64,000 bases of DNA from Leuctra nigra. Taxonomy: Eukaryota; Arthropoda; Insecta; Plecoptera; Leuctridae. Position numbers and translations under genes: made by a program. The notes under the pieces were generated by a model. The model was not told the DNA's origin and ran no database searches. It saw only the letters and a program-made list of their open reading frames with translations. The stretch is taken from positions 25,352,309-25,416,308 of the forward strand of contig OW203766.1 in assembly GCA_934045905.1 (NCBI GenBank), read 5' to 3'. Every line of letters begins with the position of its first letter. Position 1 is the stretch's first letter. Positions 41,933 to 52,813 of this stretch are shown in pieces.

Positions 41933-42463
41933 ACTCTGGTGCTCTGCATGTTCCTATTGAACTTCTGCTCGTAAACAATTGCTTTGGAATGTGTTGTCTG
42001 CGGTGAAGATGAAGCGGGATGTGGGAAACTTTCTGACGTCGCGAAGTTGCCGTTGGTGAAATGCGAAGTGGGAGTCAATGAATGTTATGCTGGTAAAACT
42101 GTTGATGGTACGCATAGAGATTGCGGCTATGAAAATAAGGACAGGAAACCAAACACTCCATTCTATTGTGAAGATGACGGCGATGACGTGATATCGTGTT
42201 ACTGCAACGATAAGGACGGGTGTGTGGAGACTGGCAACGTATCTTCCGCTCCAGACAATGGAGTGACCAGGAGCTCAGGCGGTGGTGCGTCACCAGGCAA
42301 AGACGCCCAGGCGAACCCAGGCAACACCGGCAACGCTGGCCAGGCGAATCCAGGCAACACCGGCAACGCTGGCCAGGCGACGCACAGGAACAACGCAGGC
42401 TCGACTTCTAGTTCCATCTTGTTGTCGATTGTCCTAGCGCTGTTCAAGGTCATGATCTTCTAG
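41933..42463 (+). CDS. Ly6/uPAR-type GPI-anchored protein, last exon, with in-frame stop
   Basis: The acceptor TTTGTTCGCAG ends at 41932. The first codons read TLVLCMFLLNFCS, the hydrophobic core of a signal peptide, then an in-frame TAA at 41972-41974, then TIALECVVCGED and an intact frame to TAG at 42461. The mature part has ten Cys in the Ly6 pattern (ECVVC start, SCYCNDKDGC end). Two copies of QANPGNTGNAG follow, then a hydrophobic tail LLSIVLALFKVMIF, a GPI-attachment signal. A single CAA-to-TAA change would explain the stop. So this is a recent pseudogene, a polymorphic null or an error. AATAAA is at about 42561. The first exon was not found. Confidence 0.75.
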
Positions 42464-42589
42464 GCGGAAGAACAAACAGGAACAGCCGCGTGTGTCGCGA
42501 TGTGAACATACACGGACATTCGGAAGACTAATTGACGCGGCATTCATCTATGTGTTTACTAATAAAACGTTGTAAGATATTGAGCCGTC

Positions 42590-44309
42590 TTTAGTGAGTA
42601 ATTCTCATTCTATACATGCTCAGGCTTGTCGTCCGTTTTACCTGGTCAGTTCGAAACTGTGCAGGTAAGACGGAGCGTGGTATCCAGCAAAACTGTGCAA
42701 CACGGGGTGGAGAACTGAGCAAAATAGCTGAAATCTTGCTCCGTTCTCCCATCTTTCTCTGGATAAATCAGAGATTGGTTCTGCCGGAATTGAATGGGAA
42801 ATAGTGTTGTAAATTGTTATACTTTATGGTTATACCCTTGGGTTATACCTACGTGGACGCGTCATTCAATGATTTTTCCTATACGTTTGCGTTCCACATG
42901 TGTAGGCAAAACTATGCAGGAATGACGGGGTGGGGGAGGGGGGTTGATTTCATTATTTCTTCGTACCTATTTTGTTGGAGGGAGTTGGTAATATCAAGTG
43001 AAATTGTTGAAATTGCGTTATAGCCCAGTCATACGTCACACACTGTTTTTCCCGCCAAAATGTCACATGAAATGTCCAAAATGATTTTTATGAATGAAAA
43101 CTATTTTTTCTGGTTATGTATATTTGCGTTTGTCGTTATTATACCTACGTGTTAACTTTTAAAATAATACATAAACAAATTAAGTTAACTTCCCAATTTC
43201 GAATTGCACTCTGGAATCCTACACATCATGTGTTTGTAAATTTGTTTAAATCCTACACAAAATGATATTAAATGTCTTATTTCTGTCACCATTTTTAATA
43301 TCGACTTATTCGAATCTTATAAACTGAATGGAATTCTAATAATGTGTAGAATAAATTAAAGTCGATACACATTTCAAGTTTGTATACACGTTTACGATCT
43401 CGATGAACGAAACATTATTCTAATGTGATAAATAGTTGCTAAATCTGAATAAATTCTAAATGAACGAAAACGCAAGAACGCCAAATAAAACAGTCGCATG
43501 TTGTCGCCACACTCGTATTTTTTGCTTGAAAAATAAGGAGAGAATAATTGCTATTCAAAATTACTGAAAATTACTTTTTCCTCAAAGAAAAATTAAAGAT
43601 AGTTATCTATCTTCAATAACTTGGGCAACATAAATTGAGCCAAAGATCACTGGAGTTCAAATCCCTGAATTCCTTACTTTGATACAAATACAATAAATAA
43701 GGTGACATTGATAATTTAATATCAGGTAATTGGACATTGATGGCATATGCTCTGTGGTACAATTCGTCGCACCATCCCCACAACATTGGTCCTATTATCT
43801 AACTATTTGAGGAACATCATCTTTTCCTTTTTTATATTTAGCTGACAGTAACAAAATATATCTTCAGGTTGACTGAGCGTATGAGAGCTATCGCATAAAT
43901 CATTAAATATAAATCAAAATAAATCTTCCCTGGAAGGCATCAGTCACAAGGAATTGCAACGCCATCTGTGTGCTACGTGATTAACTTCTGATGAAGTAAT
44001 CAGTGTGGTACGACGTTGATACCACCATGCAAATAAGAACATAATTTTTTTTATAGAACGGAAAGCCCAATAAGTTTATACAGATCAGTATTTCCTTCAC
44101 AACATTATTCCCACAATCAAAGGTTAGTTAATTAAAGCTCCCTTCTAATTAGCACAAAACTTTAATTATAGTTGACCACAATTTCCTTCCACTTCATTTA
44201 CGATGACAGGAAGTAACTCCTCGATCGACTTCCCTTCTTGATGTCCTCTAGAAGTCGGGTTTAAACATTCCAGAACTAATCCTGATAGTTGACGTGCGCA
44301 AGAGTCGAG
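42590..44309. other. Intergenic region, no gene seen
   Basis: AT-rich. About 43045-43145 is an inverted copy of the repeat seen at 165-265. TATACCCTTGGGTTATACCT at about 42830 resembles CATACCCTTGGGTCATACCT at about 22125. Nothing else is supported. Confidence 0.4.
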
Positions 44310-47300
44310 ATGAAGATGTTGATGAGTCGGTGCTTGGCCGTGTTGTGTGGAATATCTCTGGCTCGAGCCCAGGTGGGGGCGGAGTTAAGATCACAAGGAG
44401 CGAAAGTCTCTGTGAACAGTGTTCGCAACCAGACGGGACACTGGATATCTGAGGTGAGATGCAATCAGAATAATCGAGAGTAAGTTGAAACAGTTCGTTA
44501 GGCATACTGATCGGTTTATTAGCTTAGCTACTTAGGTCCAGTTTTTCAATGCTCTGTTAAAACTAGAAATTAAGTTAACAGAGTAATTCAAGGAATGTCA
44601 TTGCTTGTTACCATGACAACACAGTCCTAATCAACTGTTTAAAAGTTAGCAAAGTATTGAAAGACTGACCCTTAATATAAAGCAAGTTATTAATCATATG
44701 CCATTGCATTAAATAATGCTAAAAGGAGCTTCCTTAATTTTTGGAAAATAATCAAGATCATCATAGCGAAGATACCGTCTCCTTTTTGACACCTTTTGGC
44801 TCTGGTGTCTGTGTCTTTTCGTTCGTATTTTTTACAGTCTTGACAAAATGTTCAAACTTTTGTCCGATCAAGTACACATTTTGCAAGGTTGTCAATGCCA
44901 TTATTTTAAAATGATAAACATGGTAAAACATGATAAAACATGATAAATATAATGTATTTCAAATTGTCATAGAAACGAGTTAAAATTAGATTTATTGACA
45001 TTTATGCTAATTTTTCCCGTTTGTCAAAACCGATATATCGATAAATAAAATGCACCGCATCTTTATCATTGCAAATGATTGGTTATTGTTTTCCCCCAGA
45101 GTGTTAAGATGGCGGTTTCTAGTTGCATTGAAGATCAATTACGTTAGTGTGTATTGATTGCTTTGATCAATTGTTATGATTTCATTTAATTTGAAACCCC
45201 GATCATCAGAGAAGGATCACGGTCCGAGGTGTTGCCACATACCATGCTCGTTTATCAACACTTTACACAGAGTGGTGTTTGATTGATGTTGGTCCAGGTG
45301 CGTGTGAGTGAGAGCGACGAGAAGACATCTCTGTCTGCTCCATGGTCAGTGGATTTCGAACCAAGCACCTCCAGCTGCAGCGGTTCCAAATCAACACTTC
45401 TTGCCATGTTAGTCAGATATTGTTGCTAATAACGACTTGACTATTGGTCCAGGTGTGTGTGAGTGAGAGCGACGAGAAGACATCTCTGTCTGCTCCATGG
45501 TCAGTGGATGTCGAACCAAGCACCTCCAGCTGCAGCGGTTCCAAATCAACACTTCACGTCAAAATTACGTTCATTGGTTAGTTCACATTAACATAATATC
45601 ATTTACAATAGTTTTGAATTGGAGTATCTTTGATTTGAATTATAATTGAGCGAGCGTAGCGAGCGTCACCACGGTACTCTTATGGCACTTTCTCTGTGTG
45701 TTTTTTTTTTTTTTTTTTTTTTTTTTTGTGGTCACACCCCAGGTCAAACCGCTCAAGCAATCAATCTGAAATTTTGTACACATACTAACGTACTTTATGC
45801 GGTCCCTGGGATCGTTTTTGAACGGGATCCCGTGATTGGTTCAAATTTTTAAAAAAATTATCTTTCGATTGGTTTGTTTTATCAATTTGAAATTTTGACA
45901 AGTCATTACCACTAACATTTTACCCAATCATACAAAGTTTCAGCCAAATCCTCCCATTGGTTAAAATTTAAAAAAATCTTTCATATGATTTTTGAAATTT
46001 AAACTAGAACCTTATGACCGACCAACTTAAAACTTTGCATGGTCATTGGGACCAACATTATCTGTATTTTTGACAATTTTCAGACTTATCTGTGTTTAAA
46101 TCCAAAAGTTATTGACATTTTACTGACATTTTGCGTGTTATCTGTCAAATTTCTCGAAAATGTTGATCACGGCTACTTCGACTCTTTATAGTTCCAAGGT
46201 AGTTAGAGCAGAAACTTTCAAACGTATGAAACTGATATGACCGTTCAACAGATCGTCTAATATTGTGTCAGTACACACACTTTTATCATATGAGTGGTCC
46301 CAGGTATATTTTTTTTTAAATATATCCTATGATTTTTGAATTTTAACAAGGAACATTTTTATCTAAGGTTCAATCATTCAACTGAATGACTGAATGATTT
46401 TTATGCCTACAAGTCTGACGAATTTCAAGAATTATTGGCTTTTAATGATATTTTCGATAGACATATTTTCGGTTCGAGGTGTTACGCGTGTCCGTGCTCG
46501 CTCATCAACGCGTTATACAGAGCGTTTTCCTAGTATCAAAATAGTGTCAATGGCTATCATCTAGATACCTTGAGAGTGTTACGTATCACTTTCATATCTG
46601 GGTGGTATCCATTGGTAGTCACTTGTAAGATACCTTCAGGATACGTATACAATACGAAGTGGCTATGATAGCCTGGACGTATCATTAAGTGATACCACGG
46701 GGATACTAGCAAAGACGTGCCCGTAATTTTCGAAGGTTACTAGTGGATACCCTGCGATACCGTAAAAATACTAGTGAAAAGGCCTATAATACTATGTTGA
46801 TACCAGTTGAATATCACTTTGATACGTCTTATTTCTATACGGGTGGTCATTGGGACCAACATTATCTGTGTTTTTGACAATTTTCAGACCAATCTGTGTT
46901 TAAATCCAAAAGTTATTGACATTTTACGGACATTTTGCTTGTTGCTATGGATCACGGCAACATTGACGCCTCAGTTCCAATGTTCCAAGGTATTTAGAAC
47001 AGAAACTTTCAAACGCATAATTATGACGCTAATAATCAACAGATCGATCTGATATTGTTTAAACACACTTATATCATATGAGTAGTCCCAGGTATAGTTT
47101 TTGAACAAGATCCTGTGATTTTTGAAAATTAACAAGGAACCATTTAATCATAAAGTTTCAGGTTCAATCGATCAACTTAAATCTTTACATGCTTATTGGG
47201 ACCAATATTTTCGGAATTTTTGAAGATTTTCATACCAGTCTGTGACGAAATTAAAGAATTATTGGATTTTTTTAATGACATTTTCAATAGACAGAATTTC

Positions 47301-50300
47301 GGCTCGATGTGTTGCGCATATCCGTGCTCGCTCATCAACGCGTTACACAGAGCGTTTTCCTAGTTCCAATAGAACCAATATTGCCGATCTTTATTGAGCG
47401 AGCGAAGCGAGCGACTCCATTTGGCTCTTTTAGCACGGACCTCTGTTTTTTTTTTTGTTTTTTTTTTTGTTTTTGTTTTTGTATGCTAAAGGAAGCAATA
47501 GAAGTCGCACCGTTTCACCGATCGACCTGAAATTTTGCACACATGTAAAGACAACCTTCTCTGTTTGCAGACCCAATTTTTTTTTGAAATCCATCCATTG
47601 GTTCATTGTTAAAATAAGTATCTCCTGATAGCCTAAAAAATGAAAATGGTCTTCGAGAAATGTGATCAAACTCATATTTAGCATGGTCAGTAAGACCAAC
47701 AATGTCACTTATTTTACAAATTTTCAGCCGAATCTGTCAAGAAAGTATGCACTTATTGACATTTTTAATAGCTGTCAGAAATGAAACATTGAAAATGAAT
47801 GTCTTTCCAATGCAACTGAATCTGATTTGCTTTAGGTACAAGAGTGTTTTGATGGTATGTACACTTTTTTAGTGAAAAGCAGATATTTTTATGTTTATTG
47901 AGTTGATCAAATTTGAATAATTCAATTTGGATCATAGTTTCCAACAAATCATTTCGAGTTTTTAAGGACCTTGATTGTCTTTTCGTCATTTTCGTAGTTC
48001 TGATGGCCGTGCCTCCCGTGTTTCTACTTGGCTGATTTTGCATCCAGGAGGGATTAGAAACATAAGCTCACATTTCAATAATATCATTGAGTGGCGTTTG
48101 TTCTCTTCTAGCGTTCACACGTCATTCCAAATCTCTACTGCATTTTGCTTCTTTTCGTTGATAATTTTGGCAATTTGGTGTACTTTGTGAAGGTATTAGT
48201 AAAATTGAATCGCTTTTAAAGCATAGATATTAGGTATCTACAGTTTTTGTCCAGGGGATTGATTATTTCAAATTATTTTCTTCTTGGAAACGTTGGATTC
48301 ATTCCGTTTCTAAACTAGGTAGTTACTATTTTACCTGATCCGTTTTTTTGTGTGGAACTTTGATTCCTTTCGCTTATTAGTTGAAAGGTGTTTACTTTAT
48401 TTTCATATTTGCGAAGTTTTGTTCAAGATTCATTTCGTAACATTACGACATTGAATACATTACGTCTTTGAGCACACATTTCGTGCATTTCAAACATTGA
48501 TCACACAAATATTATTGTACTTTAATTAGGTAGGTACTCTACTTCTTACTTTTTCATTACCTATCTTATCCCTATTTAAACATGCCGAAAAATGGAAAGA
48601 CTTCTGCTAGAATGAAAGCCATAAAGGCGAAAAAGCGTCTGCGTGAAATTGAAGATCAAGAAACTGACGAAGCTAAATCTAAAAGGTTGAAACAAAATGT
48701 CGTTAATAATAAAGCATCAAGGAGCAAAGAGACCCCCGACCAGACTGCTGCAAGGAGATACTCAAACAATCAACGCAATACCCGCTCTCGTGCAGCGGGT
48801 ATTGCCGATTGACCGACCAACTAAAAACTTCGCATGGTAATTGGTAGCAACATTTAAGGTATTTTTGCCAATTTTCAGTCTAATTTGTAGTTATTTTCAA
48901 AAGTTTATCATATCATATGAGTGGTCCCAGGTATATTGTTTGAAGGATATCATGTGATTTTTGAAACTTAACAATGAACCGTTCAATCAAAGGTTTAATC
49001 GATCAACTTAAAACTTAGCAAGGTTATTGGGACCAATATTTTTGGAAATTTTGGAGATATTTATACAAGTCTGTGACGAAATTCAAGAATTATTGGCTTT
49101 TAATGACATTTTCGATAGACATAATTTCGGTTCGAGGTGTTGCGTGTATCCGTGCTCGCTCATCAACGCGTTACTCAGAGCGTTTTCCTAGTAGTCTATA
49201 ATACTTGATAAAATCCATGTCAAGTTATAGATAAAGAGTAGACGTGTCTCTAGTGGCCCCAAAGTTTTATTTTTTGTTTAGTTATTTCAGGGCAGAGGTG
49301 CCAAAAAGATTCATATTTTGCCCATGTTAGCACCTCCGCAACACGAAAAAAATCATTTTTTATTATATTTTTTGATTCAATTAGGACACAGATTTACTCT
49401 TTATCTCTATGCTGTTAAATTTTGAAGACAATCGGTCAAGCCATGAAGAAAAAGTAGGGGCCGCCTTTTTATGGTTTTTTGTGGTTTCACTATTTGAATT
49501 AAAACGACTTACTCCACAGCAGTATTTGGAACATGCAACACACGATTAAATGTCACAAATGTCACATACAACCCAAAGCTAATGCATTTGCATGAATTTC
49601 TAGGATTTTTTTAACATCCGAATCGAAAATATCTGCGAGAATTATAGACTCTTAACCCTTTGACCGTAACGAGTATGCCCGTATCTCTTACGTGCTGGCA
49701 TTCTACATATACCTAATAAAAAAAAAAAATCTATATTTTGATAGCCTTATATTTTTATCATACAAAAATCAGCTTCCTAACTCATCCCAAAAAGGTTAAT
49801 GAAGGAAATTGCAAAGTAAAAAATGTTTGACCGAATCGGAATTCAAACCCGGATGTTGTTTCAGCTCCTCCCGCCTCCCCGAAAGGGCCTCCCGGTTACG
49901 AACTGTTCCCGGGGTTGGGGTTCTACAAGTTCCACACGGAGCCGGTGACGTGGCCGGCTGCTAAAGCTGCGTGTGAAAAAGAAGGAGCTCATCTCATTAT
50001 AATCAACTCAGAAGAAGAAGCCAAGATGGTGGTCAAACTCTTCGCGCAGAATCCGAATATTGTCGGGGCGAAAAGCAAGGACTATGTCTGGGTTGGGATA
50101 AAAGAATCAAACACTACTAATGGGGTGTACTTCACTGTCAAAGGTAACAAATTTACATTAAAAATCTTTTTATAATTATGGATTATGTGAGATGCAAAGT
50201 TACTATTTTAACCTCTGAAGAAAATATTACGTTAATGATTGAGAGAGTGAATGTATCTCTTTTGATTGGGATCCGTATTTGATTTCATATAGATTGTTGG

Positions 50301-50547
50301 GAGTTTGACGTGTGTATACACCCTAAAATAAAAGTACTAAATTGAACTTCTTAGCGAAAAATGAAACGTTTTGTTTCCAGGTCAGCCCCTGGAGCAGACT
50401 GGATTCGCTGTCTGGAGTTCTGGAGAGCAGGATAACAAGGGACCTGGAGATTACCTCATGGTATATGGAGCAAGTGCCCATCTGGGAGATGTTCCAGCGG
50501 CATTTAACTGGAAGCTCGCTTTTATTTGCGAACTAGAGATGTGCTAA
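44310..50547 (+). CDS. C-type lectin (hemolymph LPS-binding-protein-like), four exons
   Basis: Exons: 44310-44453, 45453-45576, 49865-50143, 50381-50547; phases agree (237 residues). The signal peptide is MKMLMSRCLAVLCGISLARA. Residues about 90-237 form a C-type lectin-like domain: GYELFPGLGFYKFHTEPVTW, AAKAACEKEGAHLIIINS, DYVWVGIKES, GFAVWSSGEQDNKGPGDYLM and AFICELEMC. This style is that of insect hemolymph lipopolysaccharide-binding proteins, soluble pattern-recognition receptors. The Ca-site EPN motif is GEQDN and the WND-type loop is weak, so sugar binding may be altered. Exon 1 has two possible donors; GAG|GTGAGA at 44453 keeps the frame, GA|GTAAGT further on does not. Intron 2 (4.3 kb) is filled with Helitron-like copies. 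AATAAA is at 50578. Confidence 0.88.
44532..44675. mobile_element. Short MITE (TTAGGTCCAGTTTTTCAATG ends)
   Basis: In intron 1 of the lectin gene. Ends GGTCCAGTTTTTCAATGCTC and the inverse (AAAGTATTGAAAGACTGACC). Relatives are at about 58705-58825 and 60475-60616. Confidence 0.6.
44780..45285 (+). mobile_element. Old Helitron-like copy
   Basis: Decayed: CCGTCTCC..TTTTGGCTCTGGTGTCTGTG at the left, GGTCCGAGGTGTTGCCACAT and ATGCTCGTTTATCAACACTT at the right, without a clean CTAG end. Confidence 0.45.
45298..45400 (+). pseudogene. Duplicated, truncated copy of lectin exon 2
   Basis: Preceded by the same TTGGTCCAG acceptor, it repeats the first 103 bases of the exon at 45453 with two base differences (TGCGTG/TGTGTG, GATTTC/GATGTC). 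It then diverges and lacks the phase-1 donor. A GTTAGT a few bases on would give the wrong phase. Confidence 0.75.
45645..46533 (+). mobile_element. Helitron-like element in lectin intron 2
   Basis: 5' end TTGAGCGAGCGTAGCGAGCG, a 26-base T run, 3' end CAACGCGTTATACAGAGCGT and CCTAG|T. No frame of note. Confidence 0.75.
46534..46843. other. GATAC/GTATC-rich stretch between two Helitrons
   Basis: About 310 bp with roughly fourteen GATAC or GTATC pentamers on either strand, unlike anything nearby. It begins at a Helitron 3' end and stops where a truncated Helitron begins. The origin was not recognised. Confidence 0.5.
46844..47363 (+). mobile_element. Helitron-like element, 5'-truncated
   Basis: Starts in the middle of the family body (GGTCATTGGGACCAACATTA) and ends CAACGCGTTACACAGAGCGT, CCTAG|T. 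Confidence 0.7.
47394..49191 (+). mobile_element. Helitron with remnant of the replicase N-terminus
   Basis: 5' end TTGAGCGAGCGAAGCGAGCG, 3' end CAACGCGTTACTCAGAGCGT and CCTAG|T. At 1.8 kb it is the longest copy and the only one with a coding remnant (48582-48812). It is an internal deletion product of an autonomous element. Confidence 0.75.
48582..48812 (+). CDS. Helitron replicase/helicase N-terminal fragment
   Basis: A 76-residue frame with a real ATG: MPKNGKTSARMKAIKAKKR, then a charged EDQETDEAKSKRLKQN block and ASRSKETPDQTAARRYSN. Repeated SRSxETPxQxAARR units are, from memory, the N-terminal hallmark of insect Helitron Rep-helicase proteins. It ends in GAD-type sequence and TGA, after which ordinary Helitron 3' sequence resumes, so Rep and helicase domains are deleted. 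The product, if made, would be a small basic protein. Confidence 0.6.
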   Translation: MPKNGKTSARMKAIKAKKRLREIEDQETDEAKSKRLKQNVVNNKASRSKETPDQTAARRYSNNQRNTRSRAAGIAD

Positions 50548-50589
50548 AAAAAAGGTTAAATGTATTGTCTGATGCACAATAAATATTTA

Positions 50590-51453
50590 AGTACGTACAT
50601 TGCTTATTCATTTTATTCAACATAGGTATCCTGATTCCTCATCTTTTGGTCAGGAATATTTGCACATAAATATATTAATAAAATATTTATATTAAAATTA
50701 TTCTACTGTTTTACTTAATTTTCGCTGTCAGATTCTACAGTCATAGGCGTGTGCAGGAGAAATCATTAAGGTGGGAATTCACGTTTGACTTTGGCCTATT
50801 TTGTAAAAGGCTGGCTGAAATAGCTGACGCGCGAAATCACCCCCCACTCCCAAGTGGCGACATGTGAAACGCTGGAGGAGGTCATAAATTTTAACGACTA
50901 GCCAGATTAGATTTCATTCATTCCAGACGTGTTTACTTCCGAGTAAATGAATGCGATAACATTTGGTAGACATGAGCGTTTGCACTTGTTTATTGATTTT
51001 CAATGTATTCACAATGTAGTAATTGTTAATTTGATTAATTATGGACGTAATTATTATTGTTAATTATTATTGGACTTTAATTTATTATTTATACTTTAGA
51101 ATGTGTTGATTTTGATTTTCAATGAATTTATAACCATTTATTTAACAATTTATAAACCATTTTCAATAATTTATTTTCTCTTTGTATTGTTATGAAGTTG
51201 GTAGATGTATTCTATCGACACGTTGGATAAGTAAAGATTGTCCAAGAGAAAATACTATACGAACTTATTCCCGAAAGAATAATCTAGCATGTTACCATTA
51301 ATTTCACAATATTGTAATTATTTTATAAATAAATTAAACAGTTCTTTAACTTTATAAGGGTATTTAGAGCAATGGGTATTTAGTATTTAAAGAAATAGTA
51401 ATGTTTATATATAATCTGTACAATATGAATTCACAAAGAGCATGTAGCATGTA
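50590..51453. other. AT-rich intergenic stretch
   Basis: No gene or recognised repeat. Sequence is very AT-rich with a few long T/A tracts. Confidence 0.4.
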
Positions 51454-51933
51454 ATCCCAGAAAAAAACACTCCGTGTAAAAAAGGCAGCCAAGTCTCTTT
51501 ACTTTAAAAAAATTCAACACCGAAAAGGAGTGATATCAAAAAAGGAGCCAAGTCAATGACATTTCCAAATATTTAATCGTATCTTTGAAATAAAAGTATA
51601 AACACCGAGAAATACTTTACAAAAGGACTTGGCGCATCGTTTTTTTAAAGACATCATTCTATCCTAAAAGTGGAAAGAAATTTACAAGTAGGTACATTTT
51701 CCTCTTTCTATTAGAGCCAGAATCTATGAATCAAGCTACTTTTAGTAATGACTATTTTATAGTTTTGTCAATGGCGATAGAAGCATGATTTTATGCTGTA
51801 ATATATAAGTAATATAAGGGTGAAAGAATTACATAACAATTGGAAGTGGTGAGAATGTAGGTTTCTTTGGAAAACTTCCATGGAGTCAGGAGTCAGGATC
51901 CTCATCAGTGTGTTGTGTCTAATGTCCGCCCGT

Positions 51934-52009
51934 CCGATCGGGTAGCTCAGTTGGTAGAGCTCTCGCCCGGCAAGTGAGAGGTCCCAAGTTCGTGCCCCGG
52001 TTCGGTCGG
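51934..52009 (+). repeat. tRNA-like dispersed element, copy C
   Basis: 76 bases with acceptor CCGATCG/CGGTCGG, D arm GCTCAGTTGGTAGAGC and the same anticodon arm as copy B, but a broken T arm (CCAAGTTCGTGCCCC). It shares the 3' flank ATATTTTTCACAACACACAT with copy B. Its upstream flank (GGAAAACTTCCATGGAG) is the inverse of sequence downstream of copy B, so the parent element was probably a foldback. Confidence 0.65.
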
Positions 52010-52813
52010 ATATTTTTCACAACACACATCCCTTCATATCAATTGGAAGTGGGCTCATACATATTCTTGCAGTACTGTTAATATGGCGATATTAGACTGG
52101 TATCTTTTCATAATTTGATCTTGACTGAAGGAAATCATGAAACGTTGACAAATAATTACTAACTAATGGAACACAATTATATATTTTTGAAGTGTCAAGT
52201 GTATAAAGTTAAATTTTTTAATAGAAATTCAATATGACTGTCTTCTTTGTGAAATGTATTTTTATAAAATGTGTATTAATAGAAATTGTTACATGATGAG
52301 AAGGTATAACGCATGATGAGACTTAATTATATTCACCACGAAACAATATTACGAAGATAACTATTGTGTATATTTATAGAAAGCATAGACAACAAGTTTC
52401 ATAGCGTATATATTCATATAGAAAATATTTTACAGAAGGTATGTATAATATGTACCTAATTGAAAGATGTTTCCCTATTATTCTAAACATTCAAAATGAC
52501 GGTTGTATATAAATGGCACATGCTTATGAATAGAAAAATGTCTTTAAAAAAACGATGCGCCAAGTCCTTTTGTAAAGTATTTCTCGGTGTTTATACTTTT
52601 ATTTCAAAGATACGATTAAATATTTGGAAATGTCATTGACTTGGCTCCTTTTTTGATATCACTCCTTTTCGGTGTTGAATTTTTTTAAAGTAAAGAGACT
52701 TGGCTGCCTTTTTTACACGGAGTGTTTTTTTCTGGGATATCACTTCTTTTGTTAGTTTATTCATACAGCTTGTAGCACAGCTTGTGTCCGTGCAAGAACT
52801 TATTTCTTTAAAA

